A stretch of DNA of 34,100 nucleotides from an uncultured Alphaproteobacteria bacterium (lineage in GTDB: Bacteria > Pseudomonadota > Alphaproteobacteria > CAAHEQ01 > UBA3637). Of this stretch, positions 1 through 7,548 are shown piece by piece. Under the pieces are notes generated by a model that saw only the letters and a program-made list of their open reading frames with translations, did no database searches and was not told the origin of the DNA. The DNA lies in contig CALXVP010000002.1 of assembly GCA_944392125.1 (NCBI GenBank), positions 91,207 through 125,306 of the forward strand, in the 5' to 3' direction. A program made the position numbers and the translations under genes. How positions within the stretch are numbered: position 1 is the stretch's first letter; each line of letters starts with the position of its first letter.

Positions 1-947
1 AAGAATACGGGCAAATGGCCGGTATTAAACCCGAAAATTTGCGCGCAAATGCCGACGGGCGCTTATCTGATGAATATGAAAAAGAAGATGTTCAGGATTT
101 TGCTTTATGGAAAGCGTATACCGAGAAAGACGGCGATGTGTACTGGGATGCCCCGTTTGGTCGGGGACGGCCGGGTTGGTCATTAGAGTGTTCGGCCATG
201 GCCAGAAAATATCTCGGACAGCCGATTGATATGCATTTAGGCGGTGTGGACTTGATTTTCCCGCATCATACAAACGAAATTGCGCAATCCGAATGTGCCT
301 ACGGGTGCAAATTCGTGAATTATTGGGTGCATAACGCGCATTTAATGGTAAACGGGGAAAAAATGAGTAAATCAAAACATAATTTTTATGTATTAAGTGA
401 TTTGCTGAATAAAGGATATATGCCTGAAGCCATCCGCTATGAAATGCTGAAATCACATTATCGGCAAACGATGGATTTTTGCGAATCCAATTTAGAAGGA
501 AATAAAACTGTTATAGAAAAATTTATCAATTTAATCAATCGATTAGACGAGAAAAAAACAGGTTCGGGTTGGGTTGATTCTGTGAAAGCCATTCAAGCGG
601 TTCAAGCGAAATTTGAAGCCGGGCTGGATGACGATTTAAATATGCCGGTTGCTCTAGCGGGCGTATTTGAATTTGTTTCCGAAGTGAATAAGCATTTTGA
701 CGAATTAAATGCGGATGAGGCACGCTTGATTAAAGAAACAATTTTGAAATTTGATATGGTGTTGGCCATTTTGCCCGAACAGAAAGAGCAAAAATTATCG
801 GCTGAGCAAGAAGCATTGATTGCCGAACGGGAAACGTGTCGGAAAGCGAAAGATTGGGCAAATGCCGACGCGATTAAACAACAACTGCTGGCTATGGGCA
901 TTGAAGTAAAAGATACACCGAACGGCCCTGTTTGGACGGTTAAATAA
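1..947 (+). CDS. cysS: Cysteinyl-tRNA synthetase, C-terminal part (5' end outside window)
   Basis: Class I aminoacyl-tRNA synthetase that charges tRNA-Cys in the cytoplasm. The open frame runs in from the left edge (in phase from base 3), so the first ATG at 15 is internal and the gene is truncated by the window, not broken. Visible landmarks are the active-site segment with GRPGWSLECSAM, the zinc and cysteine-site stretch DLIFPHHTNEIAQSE, WVHNAHLMVNGEKMSKSKHN with the KMSKS ATP-binding loop, and the C-terminal DALR-type domain closing with KDWANADAIKQQLLAMGIEV and a terminal GPVWTVK typical of the family. The HIGH motif must lie upstream of the window. A hairpin terminator follows 42 bases after the stop. 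Identification is certain. Confidence 0.97.
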   Translation, partial: EYGQMAGIKPENLRANADGRLSDEYEKEDVQDFALWKAYTEKDGDVYWDAPFGRGRPGWSLECSAMARKYLGQPIDMHLGGVDLIFPHHTNEIAQSECAYGCKFVNYWVHNAHLMVNGEKMSKSKHNFYVLSDLLNKGYMPEAIRYEMLKSHYRQTMDFCESNLEGNKTVIEKFINLINRLDEKKTGSGWVDSVKAIQAVQAKFEAGLDDDLNMPVALAGVFEFVSEVNKHFDELNADEARLIKETILKFDMVLAILPEQKEQKLSAEQEALIAERETCRKAKDWANADAIKQQLLAMGIEVKDTPNGPVWTVK

Positions 948-988
948 TCGCTTGAGCCCATTGTTTTATTGGATTGTAAAAACAATGT

Positions 989-1030
989 AATAACTTGTCT
1001 TGCATTTAAGCGAGGCAAGTTATTTTTATT
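989..1030 (+). terminator. Rho-independent terminator of cysS
   Basis: A 12-base arm (989-1000) pairs with 1013-1024 around a 12-base loop, with one G:U pair, and runs into TTTTATT. A second, weaker inverted repeat (CATTGTTT/AAACAATG, about 959-986) lies between the stop codon and this hairpin. On the other strand the following tract is less T-rich, so termination of the convergent M23 gene here is less sure. Confidence 0.75.
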
Positions 1031-1097
1031 GTAAGTATATTGTGATAACGTTTAAGCGGATGGTGCACTAAAAGAGATTATCAGTGCGATTGGCTGT

Positions 1098-2144
1098 TTA
1101 TTTTGGTTCTTGGGTATCTGGCGGGCAAGGAAAGGCTTGAAAAACTTGCTCGGGGTCAACACGGGTAGTTAGCCAGGTAAACGTAAAGTGCAAATGGGGC
1201 CCTGTTGCCCTGCCCGTTGCGCCGACTTTACCGATAACGGTTTGGGGTGTGACACGTTGCCCTTCTTTCACGGAAATTTCACTCAAATGCGAATAAGCAC
1301 TGAATAGTCCATAATCGTGATTGATGAGAACGGTTTTACCTGATAAAAACATATCTTGATGAACCACGACAACCACGCCGTCTGCAATCGCATAAACGGG
1401 TGTGCCTTTTGGCACAGCATAATCCGTTCCCGAATGACCGGCCGGAACGCGTTGATTAAAAATGCGCCGATTGCCGAACGCCCCCGAAATCCGATAAGAT
1501 TGTCGGATAGGATGATAAAAACAGGTAGGAAATAAATCTTTTGTAATTATATTACGTTGTTTCCAAAGGAGCGCATTCTCTTTTTGAATACGTTTTTGGT
1601 TTGCCTCGCTAATTTGAACTTGGTGTTGGGGTAAGCCTGAAATATGTTGCTCCTGCCATTTTCTTTCTTGAACAGGGAATGAGAGTGTTTCTTGTGTATC
1701 TTTTGTAATAACTTTTAGAGTCAGTGGTGTGCGAGCATCTTGTGGTAATCCAAAATAAAAAGAGCCGTCGGGTGCAATAGGGATTTGCGTTTGCCCCAAA
1801 TAAAGTTGTTCTCCCGATTGGCTTGTGCCACGTATGAGCGAACCTTCGGCAATTTGTGATTCTATTGTAAGTCCATAAGCCGAGAATATGGTAAGTCCGA
1901 ACAGAAGACAGCCATATATACCCCCGCGAATGAAACAACGATTGATTCTTAAAATCTGTTTGGAACAACTCATTGGGGTGAATGATTGTTTCTTATGGTT
2001 GTTGCATGGAGCTTGATTTATCTCGCATAAGAAGGATTTATTTGCTGAAAAAAGCCCTTGATAAGCATAAAAGTATTTACTTTGTATTTCTTTTTTGTTT
2101 TTGTGATTGTATTTTGTGATTACAAAGTTTATATTCTTAATCAT
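1098..2144 (-). CDS. M23 family (LytM/NlpD-type) peptidoglycan endopeptidase
   Basis: Zinc metallopeptidase expected to cut peptidoglycan cross-links in the periplasm. The M23 core is in the C-terminal half: HSGTD (His237, Asp241), YSH (His286) and GPHLHF (His317, His319) supply the zinc ligands and catalytic histidines, so the enzyme looks active. A hydrophobic segment at about residues 70-92 should be the signal or anchor. Before it lies an unusual basic stretch of about 60 residues. The chosen ATG (2144) overlaps the xseA stop by 8 bases and has a GGAG Shine-Dalgarno 6 bases upstream. An internal ATG at 1973 would give a conventional signal peptide but has no visible ribosome site. Last gene of the tadA-xseA-M23 unit. 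Family certain, start uncertain. Confidence 0.9.
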   Translation of the reverse strand: MIKNINFVITKYNHKNKKEIQSKYFYAYQGLFSANKSFLCEINQAPCNNHKKQSFTPMSCSKQILRINRCFIRGGIYGCLLFGLTIFSAYGLTIESQIAEGSLIRGTSQSGEQLYLGQTQIPIAPDGSFYFGLPQDARTPLTLKVITKDTQETLSFPVQERKWQEQHISGLPQHQVQISEANQKRIQKENALLWKQRNIITKDLFPTCFYHPIRQSYRISGAFGNRRIFNQRVPAGHSGTDYAVPKGTPVYAIADGVVVVVHQDMFLSGKTVLINHDYGLFSAYSHLSEISVKEGQRVTPQTVIGKVGATGRATGPHLHFTFTWLTTRVDPEQVFQAFPCPPDTQEPK

Positions 2145-3945
2145 TTAAAACTCCAAATAGCGAGAGTTGTTCCGCTTTTTCCGCTGTGTGTTTCGTGCGT
2201 GTAGGGCTTTGCATTGTAGAGGGTGATGGTGTTTCTGTTTGATGGGAAACCGCTTGTTTTGGTGTATGCGTGCAAGGTTGCGGATTTATCAGGGTTGCGT
2301 TCGGTTGATGGGTTGAAAGTTCGCTGGATTGATTTTGAGCGGGGATATCCGCTGTTTCAGTCAATTCCGTGTTGGACGGTGCGCTATCGGATAATGCGCT
2401 TTCGGACAACGCTGTGCGGTTATCGGAGGTAGATAACGTTATGCAGGGTTGCAAGATAATGTCTTGATTATCAGCGTTGGCTTCGTTGACTTGAACAGGG
2501 CTTTTTTCGGCAATCGTGCTTTTTTCGGCAGTGCCGGATACCGAGCAATCCAAAGCGTGGGACGTTTTGCTCACGTTGTCAGATTGCGGGGAAGTGTTTA
2601 AGGCATCTGCTTGCGTGGTTGCGGAGGCGACGGTATTTTTCTCTTTTGTTATTTCCTCCGTTGCTGTTTTATGCGTTGCGAGAGTGCCTGCATCATCTGA
2701 TGCGTTTTTCGGTTGAAATGAATTTTGAATGGGGGTAGCTTGCATTTGTCCGTCGGCAAAGCAAACGGAAATCATTTTTTCGCGCGATGCAACACCCGCT
2801 GAGGTCAAAATGTGCCCATCATTACCCGTTATTAAAGAAAATCCGCGCTCTAAAACGGCGTTATATGAGTAGGAATTGAGCAATTTGAATAATGTATTTG
2901 CTTGATTTTCAATGTTTTTTATGTAGAAAAAGACACTGTTTTTTAATCTTTCCGATCGGTCGTCCAAACGCTCAAAAAACGTGTTAATCACATCCGATAG
3001 GCGGGGCATACCGCGCGAGAGGCTTTCTAAACGCAGTTGATTATCTTTAAAGACGCGAAACAGTCCGTCGGTTAAACGGGCTTGCAAATTTTGAAGATGA
3101 ACGGAAATTTCCGCGCGCACAGGCACGGCTTTTTCCGCAGCCCCCGTCGGTGTCGGCGCGCGCAAGTCGGCCGCATAGTCAATAAGTGTTGTATCCGTTT
3201 CGTGGCCGACGGCGGAAATCAACGGAATAGCGGAAGCTGCTGCGGCGCGCACAACGTTTTCTTCGTTAAAACAAAATAAATCTTCAAAACTGCCTCCACC
3301 GCGCGCCACAATTAAAACATCGGGACGCGGAATAAAACCGGTGGGCGTTTGAATCCCCTCGGGCGGAATTTGATTGAAGCCGTTAATGGCGTTTGTAATT
3401 TGTTCGGCAGCGCCCTCCCCTTGCACCAACACGGGCCAGAGTAAAACATGGCGCGGAAAACGATCATTTAGGCGGTGCATAATATCGCGAATAACGGCCC
3501 CCGAAGGACTGGTAACAACCCCGATCACATTTGGCAACATCGGAATGCTTTTTTTGCGCTCCAAAGCAAACAATCCTTCTTTTTCCAATTTTATTCGGCG
3601 TTCGTTTAATAATTTGAGTAATGCACCGATGCCGGCCGGTTCGGCTTTTTCCACAATCATTTGATAGGAAGAACGCCCGGGATAAGTAGAAAGTTTGCCC
3701 GAGCAAATCACTTCTAACCCGTCTTGTAACGCATTCATGGTCGCCGTATCGCGTCCGCGCCAACAAATGGCGGATAAAACGGAATCGTTATCTTTTAAGG
3801 AAAAATACGTATGGCCGGAGGGGGCTTTTTTCACGCCGATAATTTCTCCGCGCACCCGAATATGTCCGAACACTTGCTCAACGCAAGATTTTAAAGATAA
3901 AGAAATTTCCGTTACCGATAAAATCGGTTGTTCAATCGTTTCCAT
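2137..3945 (-). CDS. xseA: Exodeoxyribonuclease VII large subunit with long disordered tail
   Basis: Catalytic subunit of ExoVII, which degrades single-stranded DNA from both ends together with XseB (not in this window). Numbered from the chosen ATG at 3945, it has an N-terminal OB-fold (about residues 10-100) and a catalytic core containing GVVTSPSGAVIRD, ARGGGSFEDLFCFNEE (about 214-229) and AVGHETDTTLIDYAADLRAP (about 245-264). The core ends near residue 405. About 198 further residues (bases 2140-2733) are a Ser/Thr/Ala/Gln-rich, low-complexity tail ending in QLSLF a few residues from the terminus. Typical XseA is about 450 residues; this one is 602. The start overlaps the tadA stop by 14 bases, and an upstream in-frame ATG (4008) would overlap tadA much more and add residues foreign to the family. 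Confidence 0.95.
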   Translation of the reverse strand: METIEQPILSVTEISLSLKSCVEQVFGHIRVRGEIIGVKKAPSGHTYFSLKDNDSVLSAICWRGRDTATMNALQDGLEVICSGKLSTYPGRSSYQMIVEKAEPAGIGALLKLLNERRIKLEKEGLFALERKKSIPMLPNVIGVVTSPSGAVIRDIMHRLNDRFPRHVLLWPVLVQGEGAAEQITNAINGFNQIPPEGIQTPTGFIPRPDVLIVARGGGSFEDLFCFNEENVVRAAAASAIPLISAVGHETDTTLIDYAADLRAPTPTGAAEKAVPVRAEISVHLQNLQARLTDGLFRVFKDNQLRLESLSRGMPRLSDVINTFFERLDDRSERLKNSVFFYIKNIENQANTLFKLLNSYSYNAVLERGFSLITGNDGHILTSAGVASREKMISVCFADGQMQATPIQNSFQPKNASDDAGTLATHKTATEEITKEKNTVASATTQADALNTSPQSDNVSKTSHALDCSVSGTAEKSTIAEKSPVQVNEANADNQDIILQPCITLSTSDNRTALSESALSDSAPSNTELTETADIPAQNQSSELSTHQPNATLINPQPCTHTPKQAVSHQTETPSPSTMQSPTRTKHTAEKAEQLSLFGVLND

Positions 3946-4423
3946 TTTGCTGTTTCCGTTCTTTTTGGTTTCGCCTTTTTTGTTGAAAAAATGAAGTGAG
4001 CAGAGCACTGCACTTTTCGGCTTCTATCCCGCCGATAATGTGCGGTTTATGATGTGTTTGGGGATGCGTGAAAACGCAAGCGCCCTGCTCTATTGCGCCC
4101 GTTTTAACATCGGGTGCACCGTAATAGACCGCCGATAAATGCGCCCAGGAAATTGCCCCCGCACACATCACGCATGGCTCCAACGTAACAAATAACGCAT
4201 ACCCGTCCAATCGCTTGACGTTTAAAATCCGACACGCCTCTTGAATGGCCAATAATTCGGCATGCGCCGTCGGATCTGCCCGTGTTTGCGTTTGATTATG
4301 TGTTGCCGTAATGATTTGATTCGTAGCCGGGTCAAATACAACGGCGCCAACGGGCACTTCATCTGCCTGATAGGCTTGTTCGGCTTGCCGATACGCGGTT
4401 TCAAATATACTCTTTTCAATCAC
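3932..4423 (-). CDS. tadA: tRNA-specific adenosine-34 deaminase
   Basis: Deaminates A34 of tRNA-Arg(ACG) to inosine, needed to read CGN codons. It is a 163-residue cytidine-deaminase-fold protein with the zinc site and proton-shuttle glutamate HAE (His54, Glu56) and EPCVMCAGA (Cys84, Cys87), plus the ISWAHLSAVYYGAPDVKTGA segment typical of TadA. The start codon is GTG at 4423-4421 (reads GTGATTGAAAAG), with GGAAG about 13 bases upstream. First gene of the tadA-xseA-M23 unit, transcribed away from rluB across a 73-base divergent region with a symmetric -10 element. Confidence 0.95.
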   Translation of the reverse strand: MIEKSIFETAYRQAEQAYQADEVPVGAVVFDPATNQIITATHNQTQTRADPTAHAELLAIQEACRILNVKRLDGYALFVTLEPCVMCAGAISWAHLSAVYYGAPDVKTGAIEQGACVFTHPQTHHKPHIIGGIEAEKCSALLTSFFQQKRRNQKERKQQNGND

Positions 4424-4456
4424 GATGCTTTTTTACTTCCTTTTTTATGTGTTTTT

Positions 4457-4467
4457 GTATATTATAC
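4457..4467. promoter_or_regulatory. Symmetric -10 element shared by divergent tadA and rluB
   Basis: The sequence GTATATTATAC is a perfect odd palindrome centred on 4462. It reads TATAAT on the minus strand (4466-4461) and TATATT on the plus strand (4458-4463). It sits in the only gap between tadA (start 4423) and rluB (start 4497), giving predicted starts about 30 and 25 bases before the two genes. The -35 matches are weak on both sides. A single bidirectional promoter is an inference from this symmetry. Confidence 0.5.
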
Positions 4468-4496
4468 GATTTAGTTATAAAAAGAAAGAGGTTGCG

Positions 4497-5207
4497 ATGG
4501 AAAAAAAAGAAAGAATTGCAAAAGTGATGGCGGAAGCGGGCTTATGTTCGCGCCGAGAAGCAGAGCGCTGGATAGAAGCAAAACGCGTGCAGGTTAACGG
4601 CACCGTGTTGACGACACCGGCTTGTCTGGTTGATGAAAATGACGTAATTTTGGTTGATGGAAAACCAATCGGCGCCAAACAAGAATGTCGGCTCTGGTGC
4701 TACTATAAACCGACGGGACTGGTCACAACCCACAGAGATCCGCAAGGGCGTCCGACGGTGTTTGCCTCCCTGCCCGCTTATATGCCTCGCGTGGTTTCCG
4801 TGGGACGGCTGGACTTAAACTCGGAAGGACTCTTATTATTAACAACCAGCGGTGCGTTGGCACGTGAATTAGAGCACCCGTCAAAAGGGTGGAAACGCAA
4901 ATACCGTGTGCGGGTGCATGGGGTTTTGACGCCCGATATGCAGGCAAAATTGAAAAAAGGAATCACCGTTAAAGGCATTCGGTATGCGCCGTGCGAGGCC
5001 ATAACGGAACGCGTGCAAGGCACAAACAGCTGGCTTTTAATCACACTGACGGAAGGGAAAAATCGCGAAATTCGGAAAATGATGGAATTTTTCGGCCTGC
5101 CCGTCACACGGTTGATTCGTGTTTCCTACGGTCCGTTTCAGTTGGGCAATTTGGAAAAAGGCGATTTGCGTGAAGTAACAAAAAAAATGATGAAAGAGTT
5201 ATTATGA
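4497..5207 (+). CDS. rluB: 23S/16S rRNA pseudouridine synthase, RsuA/RluB/E/F family
   Basis: Converts a uridine of rRNA to pseudouridine. An S4 RNA-binding domain occupies about residues 4-55 (GLCSRREAERWIEAKRVQVNG). It is followed by the catalytic domain with YYKPTGLVTTHRDPQGRPTV and GRLDLNSEGLLLLT, whose Asp106 is the nucleophile. The C-terminal EGKNREIRKM and the overall layout resemble RluB (23S U2605) more than RsuA, but the target cannot be fixed from sequence alone. ATG 4497 is preferred over an in-frame ATG at 4425: it has AGAGG just upstream and starts directly with the S4 domain, whereas the longer form would begin with a hydrophobic run overlapping the promoter. Overlaps rsmD by 4 bases (ATGA). 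Confidence 0.88.
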   Translation: MEKKERIAKVMAEAGLCSRREAERWIEAKRVQVNGTVLTTPACLVDENDVILVDGKPIGAKQECRLWCYYKPTGLVTTHRDPQGRPTVFASLPAYMPRVVSVGRLDLNSEGLLLLTTSGALARELEHPSKGWKRKYRVRVHGVLTPDMQAKLKKGITVKGIRYAPCEAITERVQGTNSWLLITLTEGKNREIRKMMEFFGLPVTRLIRVSYGPFQLGNLEKGDLREVTKKMMKELL

Positions 5208-5773
5208 GAATCATCGGTGGCAAATTTCGGGGAAAACTGCTATCGGCAGCGGATGAAACCGTTACGCGCCCAACGGCCGACCGCGCCAAAGAAGGCGTGT
5301 TTAATATTTTGGAAAGTTGGTTGATGAAGGCGCAATATCGGTGGGCGGAATGCGTGTTCGTTGATGTGTTTGCCGGATCGGGCGCGATGGGAATAGAGGC
5401 CTTATCCCGCGGGGCAAAGCGGGCTGTTTTTTTTGAAAATAATCCGATGGCGCGCAAGTTTTTAACCCGTAATTTAAACGGATTAAAAGATGTGATTTTC
5501 CAAATTGAAAAAGAAGCGTTGCGTCCGCCCGAGACAAAAGAACCGGCGCGTATTTTATTTTTGGATCCGCCGTATCATCAAGGACTGTGTGAAAAGGCGT
5601 TACCGCTTTTTTATCAAGCCGGTTGGATAGATAATAAATCACTTGTTATTGCAGAAATTGATAACAACGAAAATTTAACTGTGCCCGATTTTTTAACGTG
5701 TTTCAGGCAAGTGCATTACGGACGGAATCACTTTCTTTTTATGAGATTAAAACAAGACGAAAATGAAAATTAA
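5204..5773 (+). CDS. rsmD: 16S rRNA (guanine-966 N2)-methyltransferase
   Basis: SAM-dependent methyltransferase acting on G966 of 16S rRNA during 30S assembly. 189 residues, normal for the family. Seen: MRIIGGKFRGK at the N-terminus, TRPTADRAKEGVFNIL, the SAM-binding motif DVFAGSGAMGIEALSRGA (about 54-71) and the catalytic DPPY (121-124). Translationally coupled to the preceding pseudouridine synthase by an ATGA overlap, a common pairing of rRNA modification genes. A 20-codon reading frame begins inside its last codons and leads to the next gene. Confidence 0.95.
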   Translation: MRIIGGKFRGKLLSAADETVTRPTADRAKEGVFNILESWLMKAQYRWAECVFVDVFAGSGAMGIEALSRGAKRAVFFENNPMARKFLTRNLNGLKDVIFQIEKEALRPPETKEPARILFLDPPYHQGLCEKALPLFYQAGWIDNKSLVIAEIDNNENLTVPDFLTCFRQVHYGRNHFLFMRLKQDENEN

Positions 5774-5825
5774 AATCACAGATTATTTATCAGCCGAAAA
5801 CAGACGGGTAACAAAATCAAAATGA
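5763..5825 (+). CDS. Possible 20-codon leader peptide linking rsmD to the membrane enzyme
   Basis: An ATG at 5763, inside the end of rsmD, opens 20 codons (starts MKIKITDYLSAENRR) and its TGA overlaps the ATG of the next gene at 5822 in the coupling arrangement ATGA. The downstream gene has only a poorly spaced GGG upstream, so translation through this frame would explain how ribosomes reach it. There is no strong ribosome site of its own and a 20-codon open frame can arise by chance, so this is weakly supported. Confidence 0.25.
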   Translation: MKIKITDYLSAENRRVTKSK

Positions 5826-7414
5826 AACGAAATCACTTTTGGAAGTATCAAAATAAAAGAAAGGTATTTATAAATCCCGAACAGCAGTCCGATTGGCAGA
5901 AGATTTTGCGCTCCTTTGCCATGGCCGTGTTCGTGCTGACAATGGGATCTTTCGTGATGGATGTATTACTCTATGCACGCAACGGGGCTTTTTTTCATTC
6001 GTTCGGGTATAGTATTATTTTATTGCTTTACGCGTTCGGGTGGTGTTTGGCTTTATGGTGCGGACGTGCCGTTGTTTTTTTCGTTTTAATCTTTAATTTC
6101 ATCGTGTTTTGCGTGTTTAAAGAGTATTATAAAGTGAATGTGAACCCGCTGGATTTTTATGCCGTTCGCTCGGCTTATCAAGAGGGTTTGCGCGCCGGAC
6201 TCGCAAATTGGGAATCCCTTTTGGATCGCTCCTTTTGGATTATGGCAGGCGTGACGGCGTTTGAATTGATTTTTATTGTTCAACGCTCCTTTTTGAGTAT
6301 CGGCCGGTTTTTGTTGGCTTGTATCGGGGTAGGGAGTGTTATCGGCGTTCTGTGGCTATGCGGTGTATTTCAGTGGCTGGCGCTTTCGTTATTTTTGTTC
6401 CCGAATTTATACACGTCTTACGAGCAAGGATTATTATATAAAATCACGTATCCGATTGAATGTGTTACGGAAAATCCGTTGGAGCGTTTAAATCAAATTA
6501 TTTTGCCGGGTAATCAAAAACAGGTTGAAGCGTATATGAGGGATAATATTGCGCTCTCGCGCTTTCCGAAACATATTTATTTAATTCAGGCGGAAAGCCT
6601 CACCACTAAAGCACTTACAAAAGAAGTGATGCCTTTTTTAAGCCGTCAGGCGGAGCAGGCGGAAACAATATCATTTACCGATAAAAATCATTATCATTGT
6701 TTGGGCTCGGCCAATACCGATTTTATGATGATGACGGGGCTGGATTTGGATTGCACACAGAATCATCTGATTGTGTATTTTAAGTATCCGCCACAAATTT
6801 ATCAACATATTCAAACTCTGCCGAAAAGATTGCAAGAAGCCGGATACAACACATTTTTCTTGCACGGTTTTGAAGCCTTGTTTTTTAATCGGGTGAAACA
6901 TTACCCGTTTATGGGGTTTAACCACGTGTTGTTTATGGAAAATTTTTCACCGCGTTTGGCGCGTGGCGAGTGGGGTGTTTCGGATAAAGATGTTCTGCTC
7001 ACCGCCGTTGCACAAACCCAAAAACAAGAAAAAACATTTTCCTTTATTATTACGGCCGGTATGCACCCGCCGTATGAAAGTCATAATGAGTCCCGAAAGC
7101 CGTATCCGAACCCGCAAACGGAAACGCAAGAGTATTTAAATTCGGCCTCCGAATTGGATACGGCCTTGCAATTATTTCATTCTTATTTGCCGGAGGATAG
7201 TCTTGTTTTACTCTACGGGGATCATAACGCTCCCGAAGTCGGCGGATTGGATACGCCGTTTTTGGTCTGGTATAAAGGAACAAATCCTCCTGAACGGTTA
7301 CCGATGAAAAAAGAGGGATTTACGGAAACGGTTTATTATATCAATTCACTCTTGACACCACCTGTAAAATCAGCCATCGTATCAGAAGAAAATCTACCAA
7401 CAGGGGGAGAGTAA
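5822..7414 (+). CDS. Inner-membrane LTA synthase-like phosphoglycerol/phosphoethanolamine transferase
   Basis: Member of the LTA synthase/alkaline phosphatase superfamily. About five membrane segments (residues roughly 29-50, 62-80, 82-100, 137-156, 160-195) precede a periplasmic sulfatase-fold domain. Catalytic landmarks are YLIQAES (metal-binding Glu258), SANTDFMMMTG (probable nucleophile Thr299), GEWGVSDKDVL, ITAGMHPPYE and LYGDH (Asp467, His468). These match the metal-site pattern of LtaS and of OpgB/MdoB-type phosphoglycerol transferases, so it probably moves a phosphoglycerol or similar group from a phospholipid onto a periplasmic glycan. The acceptor is unknown; a plain sulfatase is less likely given the membrane module. 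It follows rsmD by 48 bases with a weak ribosome site. Confidence 0.82.
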   Translation: MKRNHFWKYQNKRKVFINPEQQSDWQKILRSFAMAVFVLTMGSFVMDVLLYARNGAFFHSFGYSIILLLYAFGWCLALWCGRAVVFFVLIFNFIVFCVFKEYYKVNVNPLDFYAVRSAYQEGLRAGLANWESLLDRSFWIMAGVTAFELIFIVQRSFLSIGRFLLACIGVGSVIGVLWLCGVFQWLALSLFLFPNLYTSYEQGLLYKITYPIECVTENPLERLNQIILPGNQKQVEAYMRDNIALSRFPKHIYLIQAESLTTKALTKEVMPFLSRQAEQAETISFTDKNHYHCLGSANTDFMMMTGLDLDCTQNHLIVYFKYPPQIYQHIQTLPKRLQEAGYNTFFLHGFEALFFNRVKHYPFMGFNHVLFMENFSPRLARGEWGVSDKDVLLTAVAQTQKQEKTFSFIITAGMHPPYESHNESRKPYPNPQTETQEYLNSASELDTALQLFHSYLPEDSLVLLYGDHNAPEVGGLDTPFLVWYKGTNPPERLPMKKEGFTETVYYINSLLTPPVKSAIVSEENLPTGGE

Positions 7415-7548
7415 AGCAATACGCGGATATATCGGCCGAAAGCCGTATGTGCACCCGAACGGCAGAAAATAAATTGCTATCTATATGAATATATGGTGTT
7501 GTAGCAGAGAATGATTTGATTGATAAATTTTTAAAAAGGGGAAAGAAA

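Noticed and set aside
25..456. 143-codon minus-strand frame opposite cysS
   Set aside because: Shadow of cysS; composition and lack of ribosome site argue against a gene.
15..947. Treating cysS as an N-terminally truncated pseudogene
   Set aside because: The frame is open to the left edge of the window, so the missing part is simply outside it.
2223..3664. Several plus-strand open frames opposite xseA
   Set aside because: They lie antisense to a strongly recognised gene, share no family features and arise from its codon pattern.
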